Source of the DNA: an uncultured Collinsella sp.
GTDB lineage: Bacteria > Actinomycetota > Coriobacteriia > Coriobacteriales > Coriobacteriaceae
Direction: 5' to 3'
Assembly (NCBI GenBank): GCA_934630735.1
Contig: CAKTWK010000011.1
Coordinates: 1-58,579, forward strand
DNA: 58,579 nucleotides
Position 1 is the stretch's first letter. Each line of letters starts with the position of its first letter. A model generated the notes under the pieces. The model worked only from the letters and a program-made list of their open reading frames with translations, was not told where the DNA came from and made no database searches. Both the position numbers and the translations under genes were made by a program. Below are positions 17,606-26,905 of the stretch, in pieces.

Positions 17606-20600
17606 ATGGATATGTTTGAGGACGAGTGCCAGCGTGCCTCTTGGCGCCGTCATGCAGCGATTGCCCGCGGCGTAGCCAAGCGCGGCCTGGTGGCGTTCCT
17701 GGCTTTTGCCATGGCTTTTGGCACCACGCCGGCGCAACTTTGGGCCGAGGGCGCCGAGAGCATTGCCGAGGCTGTGGCTCAGACTGCGACGGCCGGCGAG
17801 GGCGCGGCGGCAGACGATGGTGCTGCTGTCGATACTGGCGCGAACAGTGCAGCGACGAGCGCTGCTGCCGATGGCGTCGGCGCAGATCGGGGCGCAACTG
17901 CGAGTTCCGCGAATAGTGCTGACGCCGCCGCAGACAACGCGGCTGAGTCCGAGAACTCTGCTGCGATGCCTGCTGCCTCGGAGCAGAAGAACGCCGTTTC
18001 CGCCGCGTCCGCCACGACGCTTTCCGATGAGGCAAAGGTCTTCATCCAGGACTCAAAGGATAAAAACAGCTCCTATTCCACGAAGTCGGGCGCGCTCAAG
18101 GCCGGTGAGACGCTTTGGGCAAATATGTACGAGGGCTACAGCTCCGTCGCCAACCCCAGCACCTGGACCTACACTTGGCTCGCCGGCATGACCAGGGCCA
18201 GCAGCAACGTTGCTGACTACACCGAGGTCGTAGGCCACGAGCAGTCCCTCACCGTCACCGATGCGATGGTGGGCAAGTACTTCATCTGCAAGGTGACGGC
18301 GGATGGCAAGGATTACTACGGCCCCTCGGTTTCGTACGGCTCGGGCATCAACGGCAACTACATCCCCGGCCCCGTGCTGGGCGCCGGTCAGATGGAGCTT
18401 TACAGCGTCAAGCTGAGTAGCGACGTGCCGAGCATAGGCGATACCCTTATGGCGACGCCGTACAAGGATTGGTCGAGCCCCGCGGGCTCCGACGCCAAGG
18501 TCACCTACACCTGGTCCGCTTCCGCCTCTTCCTCCTCGGGCTTTACCAAGATCGAGGGCGAGACGGGCGCTACGCTCGTGGTGGGCGACGACCTCGAGGG
18601 CAAGTACATTAAGGTTGAGGCCACTGCCGGCGTCAACACGGTGAGCAAGACCACTTCCAGCAAGGTTAAACAGGCCGGTGCGGTCGAGATTTCGGCCGTG
18701 TCCATCATCAACACCAAGGACAATACGAGCGTCTTTGCGGTGGGGGATATCGCTAAGGCTCGCGCCAAGGAGAAGGGCGGTGCGTCCGGCGCGTTCGTCG
18801 ACGCGAGCAAGCTCAACTATCAGTGGCAGTGCTCTGACACCAAGAATGGCACGTATGCCGACATTGCGGGCGCCACGGGTGAGACCCTCGAGCTTACCGA
18901 CGCTTTGGGCGGCAAGTACCTTAAGTGCAAGGTGTCTTCGAAGATCGGCTCTTTTAGCAAGACTAACAATACAGGCGCTCTCGTTGCAGCTACCGGTTCA
19001 ATTAATATCACCAAAGTGTCCATGAGTCCCTCCTCGGGCAAAGTCGAGGTTGGTTCCACGATTACGGCGACCGCCAAGGCGGGTTCCACCGACGTTACCG
19101 CCGATTCGCATGTCACTTGGCAGTGGTATAAGGGCACCTCGAACACCGCAAGCAAGTGCGACACGCCTATCAAGGGTGAGACCGGTAACACCCTGACGGT
19201 GACCGCCGCCCTTAAGGGCTACTACGTCGTGGCCAAGGCCAACGGCGGCTATGGCGAGCAGAAGCCGTACTATGCGGTGGGTCCCGTTTCCGTCGCGGGC
19301 CAAGTGGAGCTCTATGACGTGCAGTTCGAGGGTTCTCCCGCTACCAATGGCGTGCACGTAGGCGATACGCTCAAGACTAAGGTGCGCAAAAAGGACGGTT
19401 CGCGCTACAACTATATCGACCGCACCGATAATGTGACCTACCAGTGGCAGTATGCAAATAGCAGCTCGAGCTACGACTCCGCTTACACCGATATCCCCGG
19501 TGCTACCAAGGCCACCTATACCGTTGATGCCGCCTATGCCGGCAAGTATCTGCGCGTGAAGGTGACGAGCGAAAACACCGTTTCCAGCACGCAGAAGAAG
19601 AGCTCCTACGGCGGCACGCAGTCCGTAGCTCCGCTCGGCCCCGTGACGCTCAAGGGTCAGTACAAGCTGGCGGGCATCGAGCTTGCCGATAAGAACGTTA
19701 CGCTGAGCGTGGGTTCAAAGATCACGCCGAGCGTGCAGGTTCCGGGCAGCTGGTCGGGCTCGACCAAGGACGTGCCCGACGATGCCGAGTTGACCATGGC
19801 GTGGTATGCCAAGGACGAGGGCGATGCCGATTGGACCGAGCTCATCGAAGGCATCAATAAGACTGATGGCAGCCTGACCATCTCGGCCGCGCTTGTCGGC
19901 AAGCGCATCAAAGTCACGGCGAGCGCTCTCGACAACACGGTTGAGTGGGTATCGTCGGACAGCGTTACCGCGGCGGGGGAGTATAACCTGCTGCGCGTGA
20001 TCGCTACGCCGCAGATCAATAGCGATTCGGTCCATCTCGTCTCGGGTGATAGCGTCAAGGCGACGGCGCAGGCTAAGCGCGCCGACGGTTCGACCACCAA
20101 CGGCATTGACGTGACCGCTCAGGCGACTGTTGCCTGGTATGCGGCGGACGACTCGAAGGCTCCCGCGGCCGACTGGACGCTGCTGCCCGATATGTCGGGC
20201 GCCGAGGCGACGGTTTCGGCTTCTGCCGCGGGCAAGTATCTGAAGGCTGTCGCCACGAGCGGTAGCTCGACGGTCGAGCTCGTCTCCGCCAACAAGGTTA
20301 TCGCCGCGGGCTCGCTCGAGGCTGCAGTCCAAAAGCTCAACGATGCCAATAAGCAGATCGCTGTTGATTACAGCGCCAAGGGCGGCAACGTCAATGATGT
20401 TCTGAAGGCGCAGCTTGCCGATTTGGGCTTTACCGATATCGACGTCAAGATCTCCGAGGGCGGCGTTGCCTTTAAGGCTGAGGATGACAAGGCCACGGTC
20501 GGTATCTCCGACGCCCAGGATAAGACCAACGGCGATGTGACGTTCTTCTTCATTGACCCCAACGACTACACCGGTTACAACATCGACGGTCTGCGTAGTG

Positions 20601-23600
20601 CCGATGTGGTGTTTGAACTGTCGCGTGACGGCGAGACCGAGTATTACCTGCCCAACAAGTCCGTGCAGGTTGCTTGGGACGAGGCTAAACTGCAAGACCT
20701 TCTTGACGGAGCCGCCGAATCCCTGCAGATTGGCTACGCGTCGGGCGAGTCCGCCGATGGCGTGACTCAAAATGTCACGCTTCCGTACAAGGCGGGTTCC
20801 GCAAAGAAATTCTCTGTTGAATGGACAAGCTCCGACACCGAGCGCCTGTTTGTTTCTGGTTATAGCTGGGAAGATAAGACGGGAAAGGTTTCGCGCGCAT
20901 CGAGCGATCGAGACGTGACGCTGACCGCCAAGGTTACGGTTACGAGCGGCGACATCAAGCTTGCCGGCTCGCATGACTTTGTCGTGACGGTCAAGGGTGA
21001 TCCTGAGAAGGTCGCCGCCGACAAGAAGGCACTGCAGGAGAAGGTCGATGCGGCCTTTACCTACGACAACATCAAGTACTCCGGCACCGACACGGTCGCC
21101 AACAAGGACGGCTTGACCGCCGACTTGCAGATGCCGCGCACGAGCACGCTCAATATCGACGGCAAGTACTATAAGGTTGAGTACTCCGCCGGCACCGATG
21201 ACATCACGTTCAACGGTTACAAGGGCACGGTCTATCAGCCGCTGCCCGGAGCCAAGGCTGCAAACACCAAGATCACCCTCACGGTGACCGACAAGTCGAA
21301 CTCCGAGGTCACGGCAAGTAAGACCCTCGATTTTGCGATTGCCCCGCAGGACCAGGACGAGCTCGATGCCGAGCTTTCTCTTATGGAAAAGGCGAAGGCC
21401 GGCTATGCTGCCGCCATCCTGAATGGCCAGGACGCCAATGCCGTTTCGACCGACATGCATGCGTTCCAGAAGGCATATCTCGATGCCGACGGCAACCTTG
21501 CCTGGAGCTACAACAAGGCAACGACCGATTCGACGTCCCCCGGTATTGTTCCGGTCGATCTGCCTGGCTATGACGCGATGTCCGGGCAGGATTGGCGTCT
21601 GTTTAAGTCGAGCAACAGCTCTATTGTTTCCGCAGAGAATCTCAAGGTCACGCAGCCGCAGTACAACACGAAGGTTGTCGTTTCCTCGCGTCTGACGAGC
21701 GAGAAGTACGCTCGCTACGCTGAGCGTTACCCCGACAACGCTACGTACGCCAAGCTTGCCAACCAGGACGTGTCGGCAAAGATCACGGTTCTGGGCACGA
21801 GCGGTCAAAACGATCCCGAGGTTACGGCGACGTGCTCCGTCATTGGCATCGATGCCAAGGGTAAACAGCAAACGTGGGCTGCCGCGACGCAGTACACGCT
21901 CAAGAATGGCTCGACGGCCGCCGATCTTTCCGAAGAGCTCTTTAAGCAGGCCGGTCTCAAGGTCGACTACGACCCCAATGGTTCTTGGGGCTGGGTGCTC
22001 AACTCCATTACGTCGCCTTTCGACGCTGATCGTACTCTTGCGTATGATTCCGCTACGGGTGCCTATTGGCAGCTGTTTATCAATGGTGTTGCGGCGTCGG
22101 TTGGCGCTGGCAGTTACCCCCTCGATGCGGGCGACTCTGTTGTCTGGTGCTATTCGAAGTACGGCGACGCTGCACCCACCGACCAGCTTTCGGTAAGCTG
22201 CACCGTTATCGGTCAGGACGCTTCGGGTGCTCAGCAGACGTGGGCGCAGCCTACGACTGCACTGGTGGAAGAGGGCGCAACTGCCGCCGATCTTTCCGAG
22301 CAGGTCTTTAAGCGGGCCGGTATTGGCGCCGACGTCCAAACCGGTTCGTATGGTTGGTTCCTCAATTCGCTGACTTCTCCGTTCAATAAGAGCGTGAAGC
22401 TTTCGACCGTACGGGTAAACGAAAGCACCTGGAAGTCCTGGCAGTTCTTCGTTAACGGCAAGATGGCCAATGTCGGCGCCGGCAACTACACGCTCAAGGC
22501 CGGCGATGAGATTACCTGGGTCTATGGTTCCGATGGCACCATGCCCGGTCAGGTCTCTGTCTCGATGGAGATCATCGGCAAGAAGGACGATAAGGCACAG
22601 CGCTGGACCGATCCTTCGAAGCAGGTGTTTGTTGGGGGCACGACGATCAAGGACGCCACTGCCGCCTACTTCGATGCTTTGGGCATCAAGTCCGAGATGT
22701 ACGATCAGCTGGGCTTCTGGGGCGTTCACAGCCTCGTCTCTCCGCTTGACGGCACTAAGTTGGCCGGCGCTTGGTCGTACTTTGTTAACGGTGTTCCCGG
22801 ATCTCAACTCGACAGTGACTACGTGCTCAAGTCGCGTGACGAGATCGTCTGGGCCTATGCTGCCGGCGATACGGTGCCTAATCCCGACGAGGTCGTAGTC
22901 AATCCGAGCGCCCCACGTCCGACCGATTGGAAGTCCGATTGGGACGGCAAGTCCAATGCAGCGGTCGAGAACGTTTCGACGCCTACGGGTGCGCTAGCGA
23001 GCTCCTGGACGTTCGATTGGAAGGCGTACTCGGGTGCCACGAATCCCAACGCAAGTGAGCCTATCGTTGTTAACGGCTACGTATACCTCGCCGTCAACAA
23101 GCGTTTACTAAAGATTAACGCCGAGTCGGGCAAGGTCCTTGCCGAGTCGAAGCTTAAGACTGCGGTCGGTTACACCTCGCGCCCGATTTACGCGAACGGT
23201 TTGGTTATCGTTCCGCTCGACCGCGGTGCGGTCCAGGCTCTGACGGCTGACACGCTCACAACGGTTTGGGTCACTGACTTCGTGAGCGGGACTGCTCAGT
23301 CGAATTCTCAGCTGACGGTTGATGGCAATTACCTCTATGTCGGCACCGTTGATGTCGACTATGGAAAGGGCACGTATGACAACGGCCATCTGACGCGCAT
23401 CAATATCCTGACCGGAGCGGTTTCTTGGCAGCATGTCAATCCGAACGAGGGCTATTACTGGACAGGCGCTACGGTGGGCGATGACTTTGTCTTGGTTCCC
23501 ACCAGTTCCGGTACCGTCGAGATGCTGAGCAAGTCGACGGGCGATGTGCTCGGCAGCGTCTCGGTTGGGGCGATTGTCAACTCCACCTGCGTGTTTTCTG

Positions 23601-24769
23601 ACGACGGTAGCCATGCCTATCTCATCTCGCGCGACGGCAAGCTGCACGTATTGGCGATTTCTGATGGCGACTCACGCGATGCGGATGCCGCTTCGCGTAT
23701 TACCGAGGAGCGCGTAGTTGACCTTGGCCTTACCGGCTGTGCGTGTGCGCCTACGATGTATGATGGCAAGCTGATTGTTGGCGGCGAGGTTGCTGGCGGC
23801 TCTGCGCTGGCGATTATTGACCCGGCCAAGGACTTTGCCAGGACGCTGGTCACGACGGCGGATGGCTCTCAGCTGCCGGCCGGACTTGGTGGCATCAAGG
23901 GCGCTCCGCTCGTGAGTGCCCAGGGCAAAGACGCGTATGTCTACTTCACGGTTAACTACGGCGAGAGCCCTGATTTCGTTAACTACACCTCGGGCGGTGG
24001 CGTATATCGTTACAAGTTGGGTGACACCGAGGCATCTGCTGTGTTTAGCGCGACGGGGCACTATAACTATTGCGACTCTCCGATCGCGTGTGATGCCAAG
24101 GGTAACCTGTACTACATCAACGACTCTGGCACGCTGTTCAAGCTGAATGCCGGCGTGAAGGTTTCGTTTAGCGCTGGCGAGGGGTCCAAGGTCGATTTTC
24201 AGACTACGGCCGCCAACGGCTCTGTCGCCAAACCTGCCGATCCGACGCGCAAGGGCTACACCTTCGCTGGTTGGTATACCGACGAGGCTTGTACGGAGGC
24301 GTATGACTTTAGCGTTGCGGTGACGGCTGATATGACGCTGTATGCCAAGTGGGTCAAGAATACTGTTAACCCTGGTGGTAACGGCGGCAATGGCGGTTCC
24401 AACGGCGACTCGGGTAATGCCGGTGCTGGTTCTGGCTCCGGTAACGGCACAAACGGCCAGCAGAGCGGCGGCGCTGTTTCGCCTGGACAGAAGCCGGTGT
24501 CGTCGACCACGACCACGACCAAGGACGACAAGGATTCCAAGAAGGATTCCGACAAGTCCGACAAGAAGGACAGCAAGAAGTCTGATAAGAAGTCCAGCAA
24601 GTCCGGCTCCAAGTCCGATACGGGCTCGGCTGCCGCGACTACCGCTAAGAAGTCCGCTGAGGCTCCTGTGCAGCAGTCTGGCTTCAATCCGCTTGCCATC
24701 GTCGGCGTTGCGGCTGGCGTGATCGGTCTTGCCGTCATCGGCGTGTTCGTATTCACCAAGCGTCGGTAG
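17606..24769 (+). CDS. giant surface protein: Ig-like repeats, three DUF4430 (transcobalamin-like) domains, beta-propeller
   Basis: 2387 aa from the ATG at 17606 (TAGGAG upstream); the longer frame runs back into the riboswitch leader. In order: signal peptide (~20-48); Ala-rich linker (~49-138); seven Ig-like repeats of ~100 aa (~140-900) sharing a TYQWQ...GATGETLELTDALGGKYLK-type pattern; two further bacterial Ig-like segments; three DUF4430 domains (~1407-1525, 1528-1648, 1650-1755; SWGWVLNS, SYGWFLNS, FWGVHSLV); a PQQ-type beta-propeller (~1790-2180); one Listeria-Bacteroides repeat (GYTFAGWYTDEACTEAYDFS); Gly/Asn and Lys/Ser/Asp linkers; and a C-terminal TM helix ending FTKRR. DUF4430 resembles the C-terminal domain of transcobalamin/intrinsic factor. 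With the cobalamin riboswitch upstream, B12 or corrinoid binding at the cell surface is the likely role (inference). Confidence 0.9.
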   Translation: MDMFEDECQRASWRRHAAIARGVAKRGLVAFLAFAMAFGTTPAQLWAEGAESIAEAVAQTATAGEGAAADDGAAVDTGANSAATSAAADGVGADRGATASSANSADAAADNAAESENSAAMPAASEQKNAVSAASATTLSDEAKVFIQDSKDKNSSYSTKSGALKAGETLWANMYEGYSSVANPSTWTYTWLAGMTRASSNVADYTEVVGHEQSLTVTDAMVGKYFICKVTADGKDYYGPSVSYGSGINGNYIPGPVLGAGQMELYSVKLSSDVPSIGDTLMATPYKDWSSPAGSDAKVTYTWSASASSSSGFTKIEGETGATLVVGDDLEGKYIKVEATAGVNTVSKTTSSKVKQAGAVEISAVSIINTKDNTSVFAVGDIAKARAKEKGGASGAFVDASKLNYQWQCSDTKNGTYADIAGATGETLELTDALGGKYLKCKVSSKIGSFSKTNNTGALVAATGSINITKVSMSPSSGKVEVGSTITATAKAGSTDVTADSHVTWQWYKGTSNTASKCDTPIKGETGNTLTVTAALKGYYVVAKANGGYGEQKPYYAVGPVSVAGQVELYDVQFEGSPATNGVHVGDTLKTKVRKKDGSRYNYIDRTDNVTYQWQYANSSSSYDSAYTDIPGATKATYTVDAAYAGKYLRVKVTSENTVSSTQKKSSYGGTQSVAPLGPVTLKGQYKLAGIELADKNVTLSVGSKITPSVQVPGSWSGSTKDVPDDAELTMAWYAKDEGDADWTELIEGINKTDGSLTISAALVGKRIKVTASALDNTVEWVSSDSVTAAGEYNLLRVIATPQINSDSVHLVSGDSVKATAQAKRADGSTTNGIDVTAQATVAWYAADDSKAPAADWTLLPDMSGAEATVSASAAGKYLKAVATSGSSTVELVSANKVIAAGSLEAAVQKLNDANKQIAVDYSAKGGNVNDVLKAQLADLGFTDIDVKISEGGVAFKAEDDKATVGISDAQDKTNGDVTFFFIDPNDYTGYNIDGLRSADVVFELSRDGETEYYLPNKSVQVAWDEAKLQDLLDGAAESLQIGYASGESADGVTQNVTLPYKAGSAKKFSVEWTSSDTERLFVSGYSWEDKTGKVSRASSDRDVTLTAKVTVTSGDIKLAGSHDFVVTVKGDPEKVAADKKALQEKVDAAFTYDNIKYSGTDTVANKDGLTADLQMPRTSTLNIDGKYYKVEYSAGTDDITFNGYKGTVYQPLPGAKAANTKITLTVTDKSNSEVTASKTLDFAIAPQDQDELDAELSLMEKAKAGYAAAILNGQDANAVSTDMHAFQKAYLDADGNLAWSYNKATTDSTSPGIVPVDLPGYDAMSGQDWRLFKSSNSSIVSAENLKVTQPQYNTKVVVSSRLTSEKYARYAERYPDNATYAKLANQDVSAKITVLGTSGQNDPEVTATCSVIGIDAKGKQQTWAAATQYTLKNGSTAADLSEELFKQAGLKVDYDPNGSWGWVLNSITSPFDADRTLAYDSATGAYWQLFINGVAASVGAGSYPLDAGDSVVWCYSKYGDAAPTDQLSVSCTVIGQDASGAQQTWAQPTTALVEEGATAADLSEQVFKRAGIGADVQTGSYGWFLNSLTSPFNKSVKLSTVRVNESTWKSWQFFVNGKMANVGAGNYTLKAGDEITWVYGSDGTMPGQVSVSMEIIGKKDDKAQRWTDPSKQVFVGGTTIKDATAAYFDALGIKSEMYDQLGFWGVHSLVSPLDGTKLAGAWSYFVNGVPGSQLDSDYVLKSRDEIVWAYAAGDTVPNPDEVVVNPSAPRPTDWKSDWDGKSNAAVENVSTPTGALASSWTFDWKAYSGATNPNASEPIVVNGYVYLAVNKRLLKINAESGKVLAESKLKTAVGYTSRPIYANGLVIVPLDRGAVQALTADTLTTVWVTDFVSGTAQSNSQLTVDGNYLYVGTVDVDYGKGTYDNGHLTRINILTGAVSWQHVNPNEGYYWTGATVGDDFVLVPTSSGTVEMLSKSTGDVLGSVSVGAIVNSTCVFSDDGSHAYLISRDGKLHVLAISDGDSRDADAASRITEERVVDLGLTGCACAPTMYDGKLIVGGEVAGGSALAIIDPAKDFARTLVTTADGSQLPAGLGGIKGAPLVSAQGKDAYVYFTVNYGESPDFVNYTSGGGVYRYKLGDTEASAVFSATGHYNYCDSPIACDAKGNLYYINDSGTLFKLNAGVKVSFSAGEGSKVDFQTTAANGSVAKPADPTRKGYTFAGWYTDEACTEAYDFSVAVTADMTLYAKWVKNTVNPGGNGGNGGSNGDSGNAGAGSGSGNGTNGQQSGGAVSPGQKPVSSTTTTTKDDKDSKKDSDKSDKKDSKKSDKKSSKSGSKSDTGSAAATTAKKSAEAPVQQSGFNPLAIVGVAAGVIGLAVIGVFVFTKRR

Positions 24770-24778
24770 GTGAGGGCT

Positions 24779-25645
24779 GTGTCCAATAAGCCTCAGGACG
24801 CCGAGTCCAAGCAGTCCGACTCGTCGTTCATCCAGCTCGACGATGCAAAGCAAAAGGGCGCCGCTTCGGCGGCGTCCGCCCCTCGGCGCAAGACGCTGCT
24901 TGGCGCTCTGACGGCCGTCTGCATTGCGCTGATTGTCGTCTCGCTGGGCTTTGTTCACCCTTCCGTCAGCGGTGCCTGGTCCATCGATTGGATTGTCGAG
25001 ACCGTGACGGGGGAGAGCATCGTTGCCAAGGATGCGGCGGGCCCCTCGTCTTCTGACGCCATGTACTCCGAGTCCAAGGACTCGGATGAATCGGATTCCA
25101 AGGACGATTCCGAGTCTTCGGACAAGAAGTCGGACAAGGACTCGAAAGAGAAGAAGTCCGAAGGCAAGGACGGCAAGAAGTCCGGGGATAAATCGGGTTC
25201 GCAGAATTCTGAGTCCACTGGCGGATCGAGCGCTTCTGACGGCTCTTCTTCGGGCGGTGGCTCGGCGACCGGCGGTGGGTCCACTTCTAACGGCGGTGGC
25301 GCCTCTGCGGACAGCCAGGGCGGCTCGCAGCAGCCTGGCTACATTACTGTGACGGTCTCTGTGACGTCGAGTGCCGTGGGTAACCCGGTGTCTTCTGGCG
25401 GTACGTTCACCTTCAACGAGGGCGCCACGGTCTACGATGCCCTGTGTGCGCTGGGGCTTTCCGTCAATGCTCACGGCTCGTCGTATGGCACGTATGTCGC
25501 CGCCATTGGCGGTTTGGCCGAGAAGGAGCACGGCGGCACGAGCGGCTGGATGTACTCCGTCAACGGCGTAACGCCCAATACAGCTTGCAGTAACTACGTT
25601 CTCAAAAACGGCGACAACGTAGTCTGGTATTACGTTACAGGCTAG
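24779..25645 (+). CDS. membrane-anchored DUF4430 (transcobalamin-like) protein
   Basis: 288 aa if translation starts at the GTG at 24779; a GTG directly after the preceding stop (24770) would add three residues. The protein has one N-terminal TM helix (~40-62, LLGALTAVCIALIVVSLGF), a long Asp/Ser/Lys then Gly/Ser linker, and a C-terminal DUF4430 domain (~195-288) with GGTFTFNEGATVYDALCALG, GTSGWMYSVNGVTPN and NGDNVVWYYVTG. It is a smaller partner of the giant protein, nine bases downstream in the same transcript, and so should be under the same riboswitch. Probably a cell-surface corrinoid-binding protein. Confidence 0.85.
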   Translation: MSNKPQDAESKQSDSSFIQLDDAKQKGAASAASAPRRKTLLGALTAVCIALIVVSLGFVHPSVSGAWSIDWIVETVTGESIVAKDAAGPSSSDAMYSESKDSDESDSKDDSESSDKKSDKDSKEKKSEGKDGKKSGDKSGSQNSESTGGSSASDGSSSGGGSATGGGSTSNGGGASADSQGGSQQPGYITVTVSVTSSAVGNPVSSGGTFTFNEGATVYDALCALGLSVNAHGSSYGTYVAAIGGLAEKEHGGTSGWMYSVNGVTPNTACSNYVLKNGDNVVWYYVTG

Positions 25646-25667
25646 ATGCCTCGACATAACGCGCCAA

Positions 25668-25705
25668 ACGGGCGGTTCGGACCAACATCCGAGCCGCCTG
25701 TTTTT
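25668..25705 (+). terminator. terminator of the DUF4430 operon
   Basis: Stem AACGGGCGGTTCGGA paired with TCCGAGCCGCCTGTT (one mismatch and G-T pairs), then TTTTTC. Confidence 0.85.
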
Positions 25706-25748
25706 CATGCGTAGAGAACTGGGTCGCCGGGTCTCTCTGCAAACAAAA

Positions 25749-25778
25749 AACCGGTTGGAACGAGAATTCCAACCGGTT
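25749..25778 (-). terminator. terminator of the first gtrA gene
   Basis: Perfect 12-bp stem AACCGGTTGGAA/TTCCAACCGGTT, followed on the minus strand by TTTTTTG. Confidence 0.9.
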
Positions 25779-25804
25779 ATACCTTCAAGCAAATGTCGAG
25801 CAAA

Positions 25805-26212
25805 CTACGACTGTGCACCCTCGAGGAAGAAGCGGCGGCTGAAGTAGTTGTACCAGGTGACCAAGAACGTTGCGATTGCCTTCATGGCCTGGTAGCCGAT
25901 GCTCAAAAACGTGACGCCCACAAACATGTACAGGTCGTTGAGACCCAGACCAATTACCGACAGGATGGTGAAGATCGTAAACTCGCGCTTGCGGCTCATG
26001 CCCTCGCGATGGTCGAACACGTACTTCATGCTGAGCCAGTAGTTAACCACGACGGAGGTGGTAAACGAGACTGTGGTGCTCATCAAAAAGTCGAGATGGA
26101 ACAGCTCGACGAGCGCAATCAGCATGCCCCAGTCGATGCCAAAGGAGATAAGGCCCACGACAGCGAACTTGAGGAATTGCTTAGTATGAGGTTGTGCCAG
26201 TGCCTTGCGCAC
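25805..26212 (-). CDS. GtrA family membrane protein
   Basis: 135 aa with four TM helices. The GtrA pattern is clear: FLKFAVVGLISFGIDWG at the start, NYWLSMKYVF in the middle and NYFSRRFF near the end. Family members are thought to move undecaprenyl-linked sugars across the membrane or support cell-surface glycosylation. A paralogue lies 220 bp upstream on the same strand. A -10-like TATAGT and two GCAAATTTGGC repeats lie upstream. Confidence 0.9.
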   Translation of the reverse strand: MRKALAQPHTKQFLKFAVVGLISFGIDWGMLIALVELFHLDFLMSTTVSFTTSVVVNYWLSMKYVFDHREGMSRKREFTIFTILSVIGLGLNDLYMFVGVTFLSIGYQAMKAIATFLVTWYNYFSRRFFLEGAQS

Positions 26213-26294
26213 GTAATCACATCCAATGCGTTGACGAATCGAGCAGAGGATACTTTAGAGCTTTTGCATGGGAAACGTAAGGTCTTTGCCAAGA

Positions 26295-26349
26295 ACTATA
26301 CGAACTCGCCAAATTTGCAAGAGACAATCCGCAAACGTGCCAAATTTGC
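26295..26349 (-). promoter_or_regulatory. promoter region with two direct operator-like repeats
   Basis: On the minus strand GCAAATTTGGC occurs twice (26339-26349 and 26308-26318), 31 bp apart, just upstream of a TATAGT -10 (26295-26300). The gtrA start is ~83 bp further on. The spacing is close to three helical turns. Confidence 0.4.
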
Positions 26350-26368
26350 CCGTAAACGAGCAAGGCCC

Positions 26369-26411
26369 ACGAACAACGCAGCGCTCGACGCACGTCGTTC
26401 GTGGGCCCCGT
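26369..26411 (-). terminator. hairpin after the second gtrA gene
   Basis: Long stem GGCCCACGAACGAC/GTTGTTCGTGGGCC about 20 bp after the stop; the T tract is weak. Confidence 0.55.
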
Positions 26412-26431
26412 AGTGCAACGAGGAGGCCGAG

Positions 26432-26827
26432 CTATTTGGTCTCCTCGCCCTCCAGGAAGATCTTTCGGGTCACAAAGTTGTAGACCATGACCAGTGCGGT
26501 GGCGCAAATCTTGGCGATATTGGCCTCGAGCCCCAGACCGGCGTTGAGCGCCAGCACGATACCGTCGTTGAGCGCCAAGCCGATCACGGACAGCACGACA
26601 AAGATAATGAACTCGCGGCGGCGACTCATGCCCTCCTTGTGTGCAAACACGTACTTCATGCTCGCGACGTAGTTAAAGATGAGCGAGACGATAAAGCCGC
26701 TGGTGTTGGCGATCAGGATGTTAAGGCCCAGACCGTAGTGGAGCAGATTCATGATGCCAAAGTCGATGACGGTGGCGACGACGCCGACGACGCCAAACTT
26801 CATGATCTGCGCAAGGAGCTTTTGCAT
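26432..26827 (-). CDS. GtrA family membrane protein
   Basis: 131 aa from the ATG at 26827 (AAGG eight bases upstream), the usual GtrA size. A longer frame from a TTG at 26890 adds a polar segment not seen in the family. Four TM helices and the motifs IMKFGVVGVVATVIDFG, NYVASMKYVF and NFVTRKIFLEGE. It is closely related to the neighbouring GtrA (shared EGMSRRREF-type loop and LEGE ending). It follows fbp by ~80 bp and may be read from that transcript. Confidence 0.88.
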   Translation of the reverse strand: MQKLLAQIMKFGVVGVVATVIDFGIMNLLHYGLGLNILIANTSGFIVSLIFNYVASMKYVFAHKEGMSRRREFIIFVVLSVIGLALNDGIVLALNAGLGLEANIAKICATALVMVYNFVTRKIFLEGEETK

Positions 26828-26905
26828 GGTACCTGCCTTAGGATTGCGCCGGGGCGCCGCGGGGATGATGAACTCAGCAAGTTTAGCCAATCCCCACGGG
26901 TGGAG

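Noticed and set aside
19715..22807. 1030-codon reading frame on the minus strand
   Set aside because: Lies entirely opposite the giant surface protein. Its composition is the complement of a high-GC coding frame, with no ribosome site and no recognisable domain.
23672..25792. 706-codon minus-strand frame
   Set aside because: Antisense to the surface protein and the second DUF4430 gene; Arg/Leu-rich shadow, and it crosses a strong terminator.
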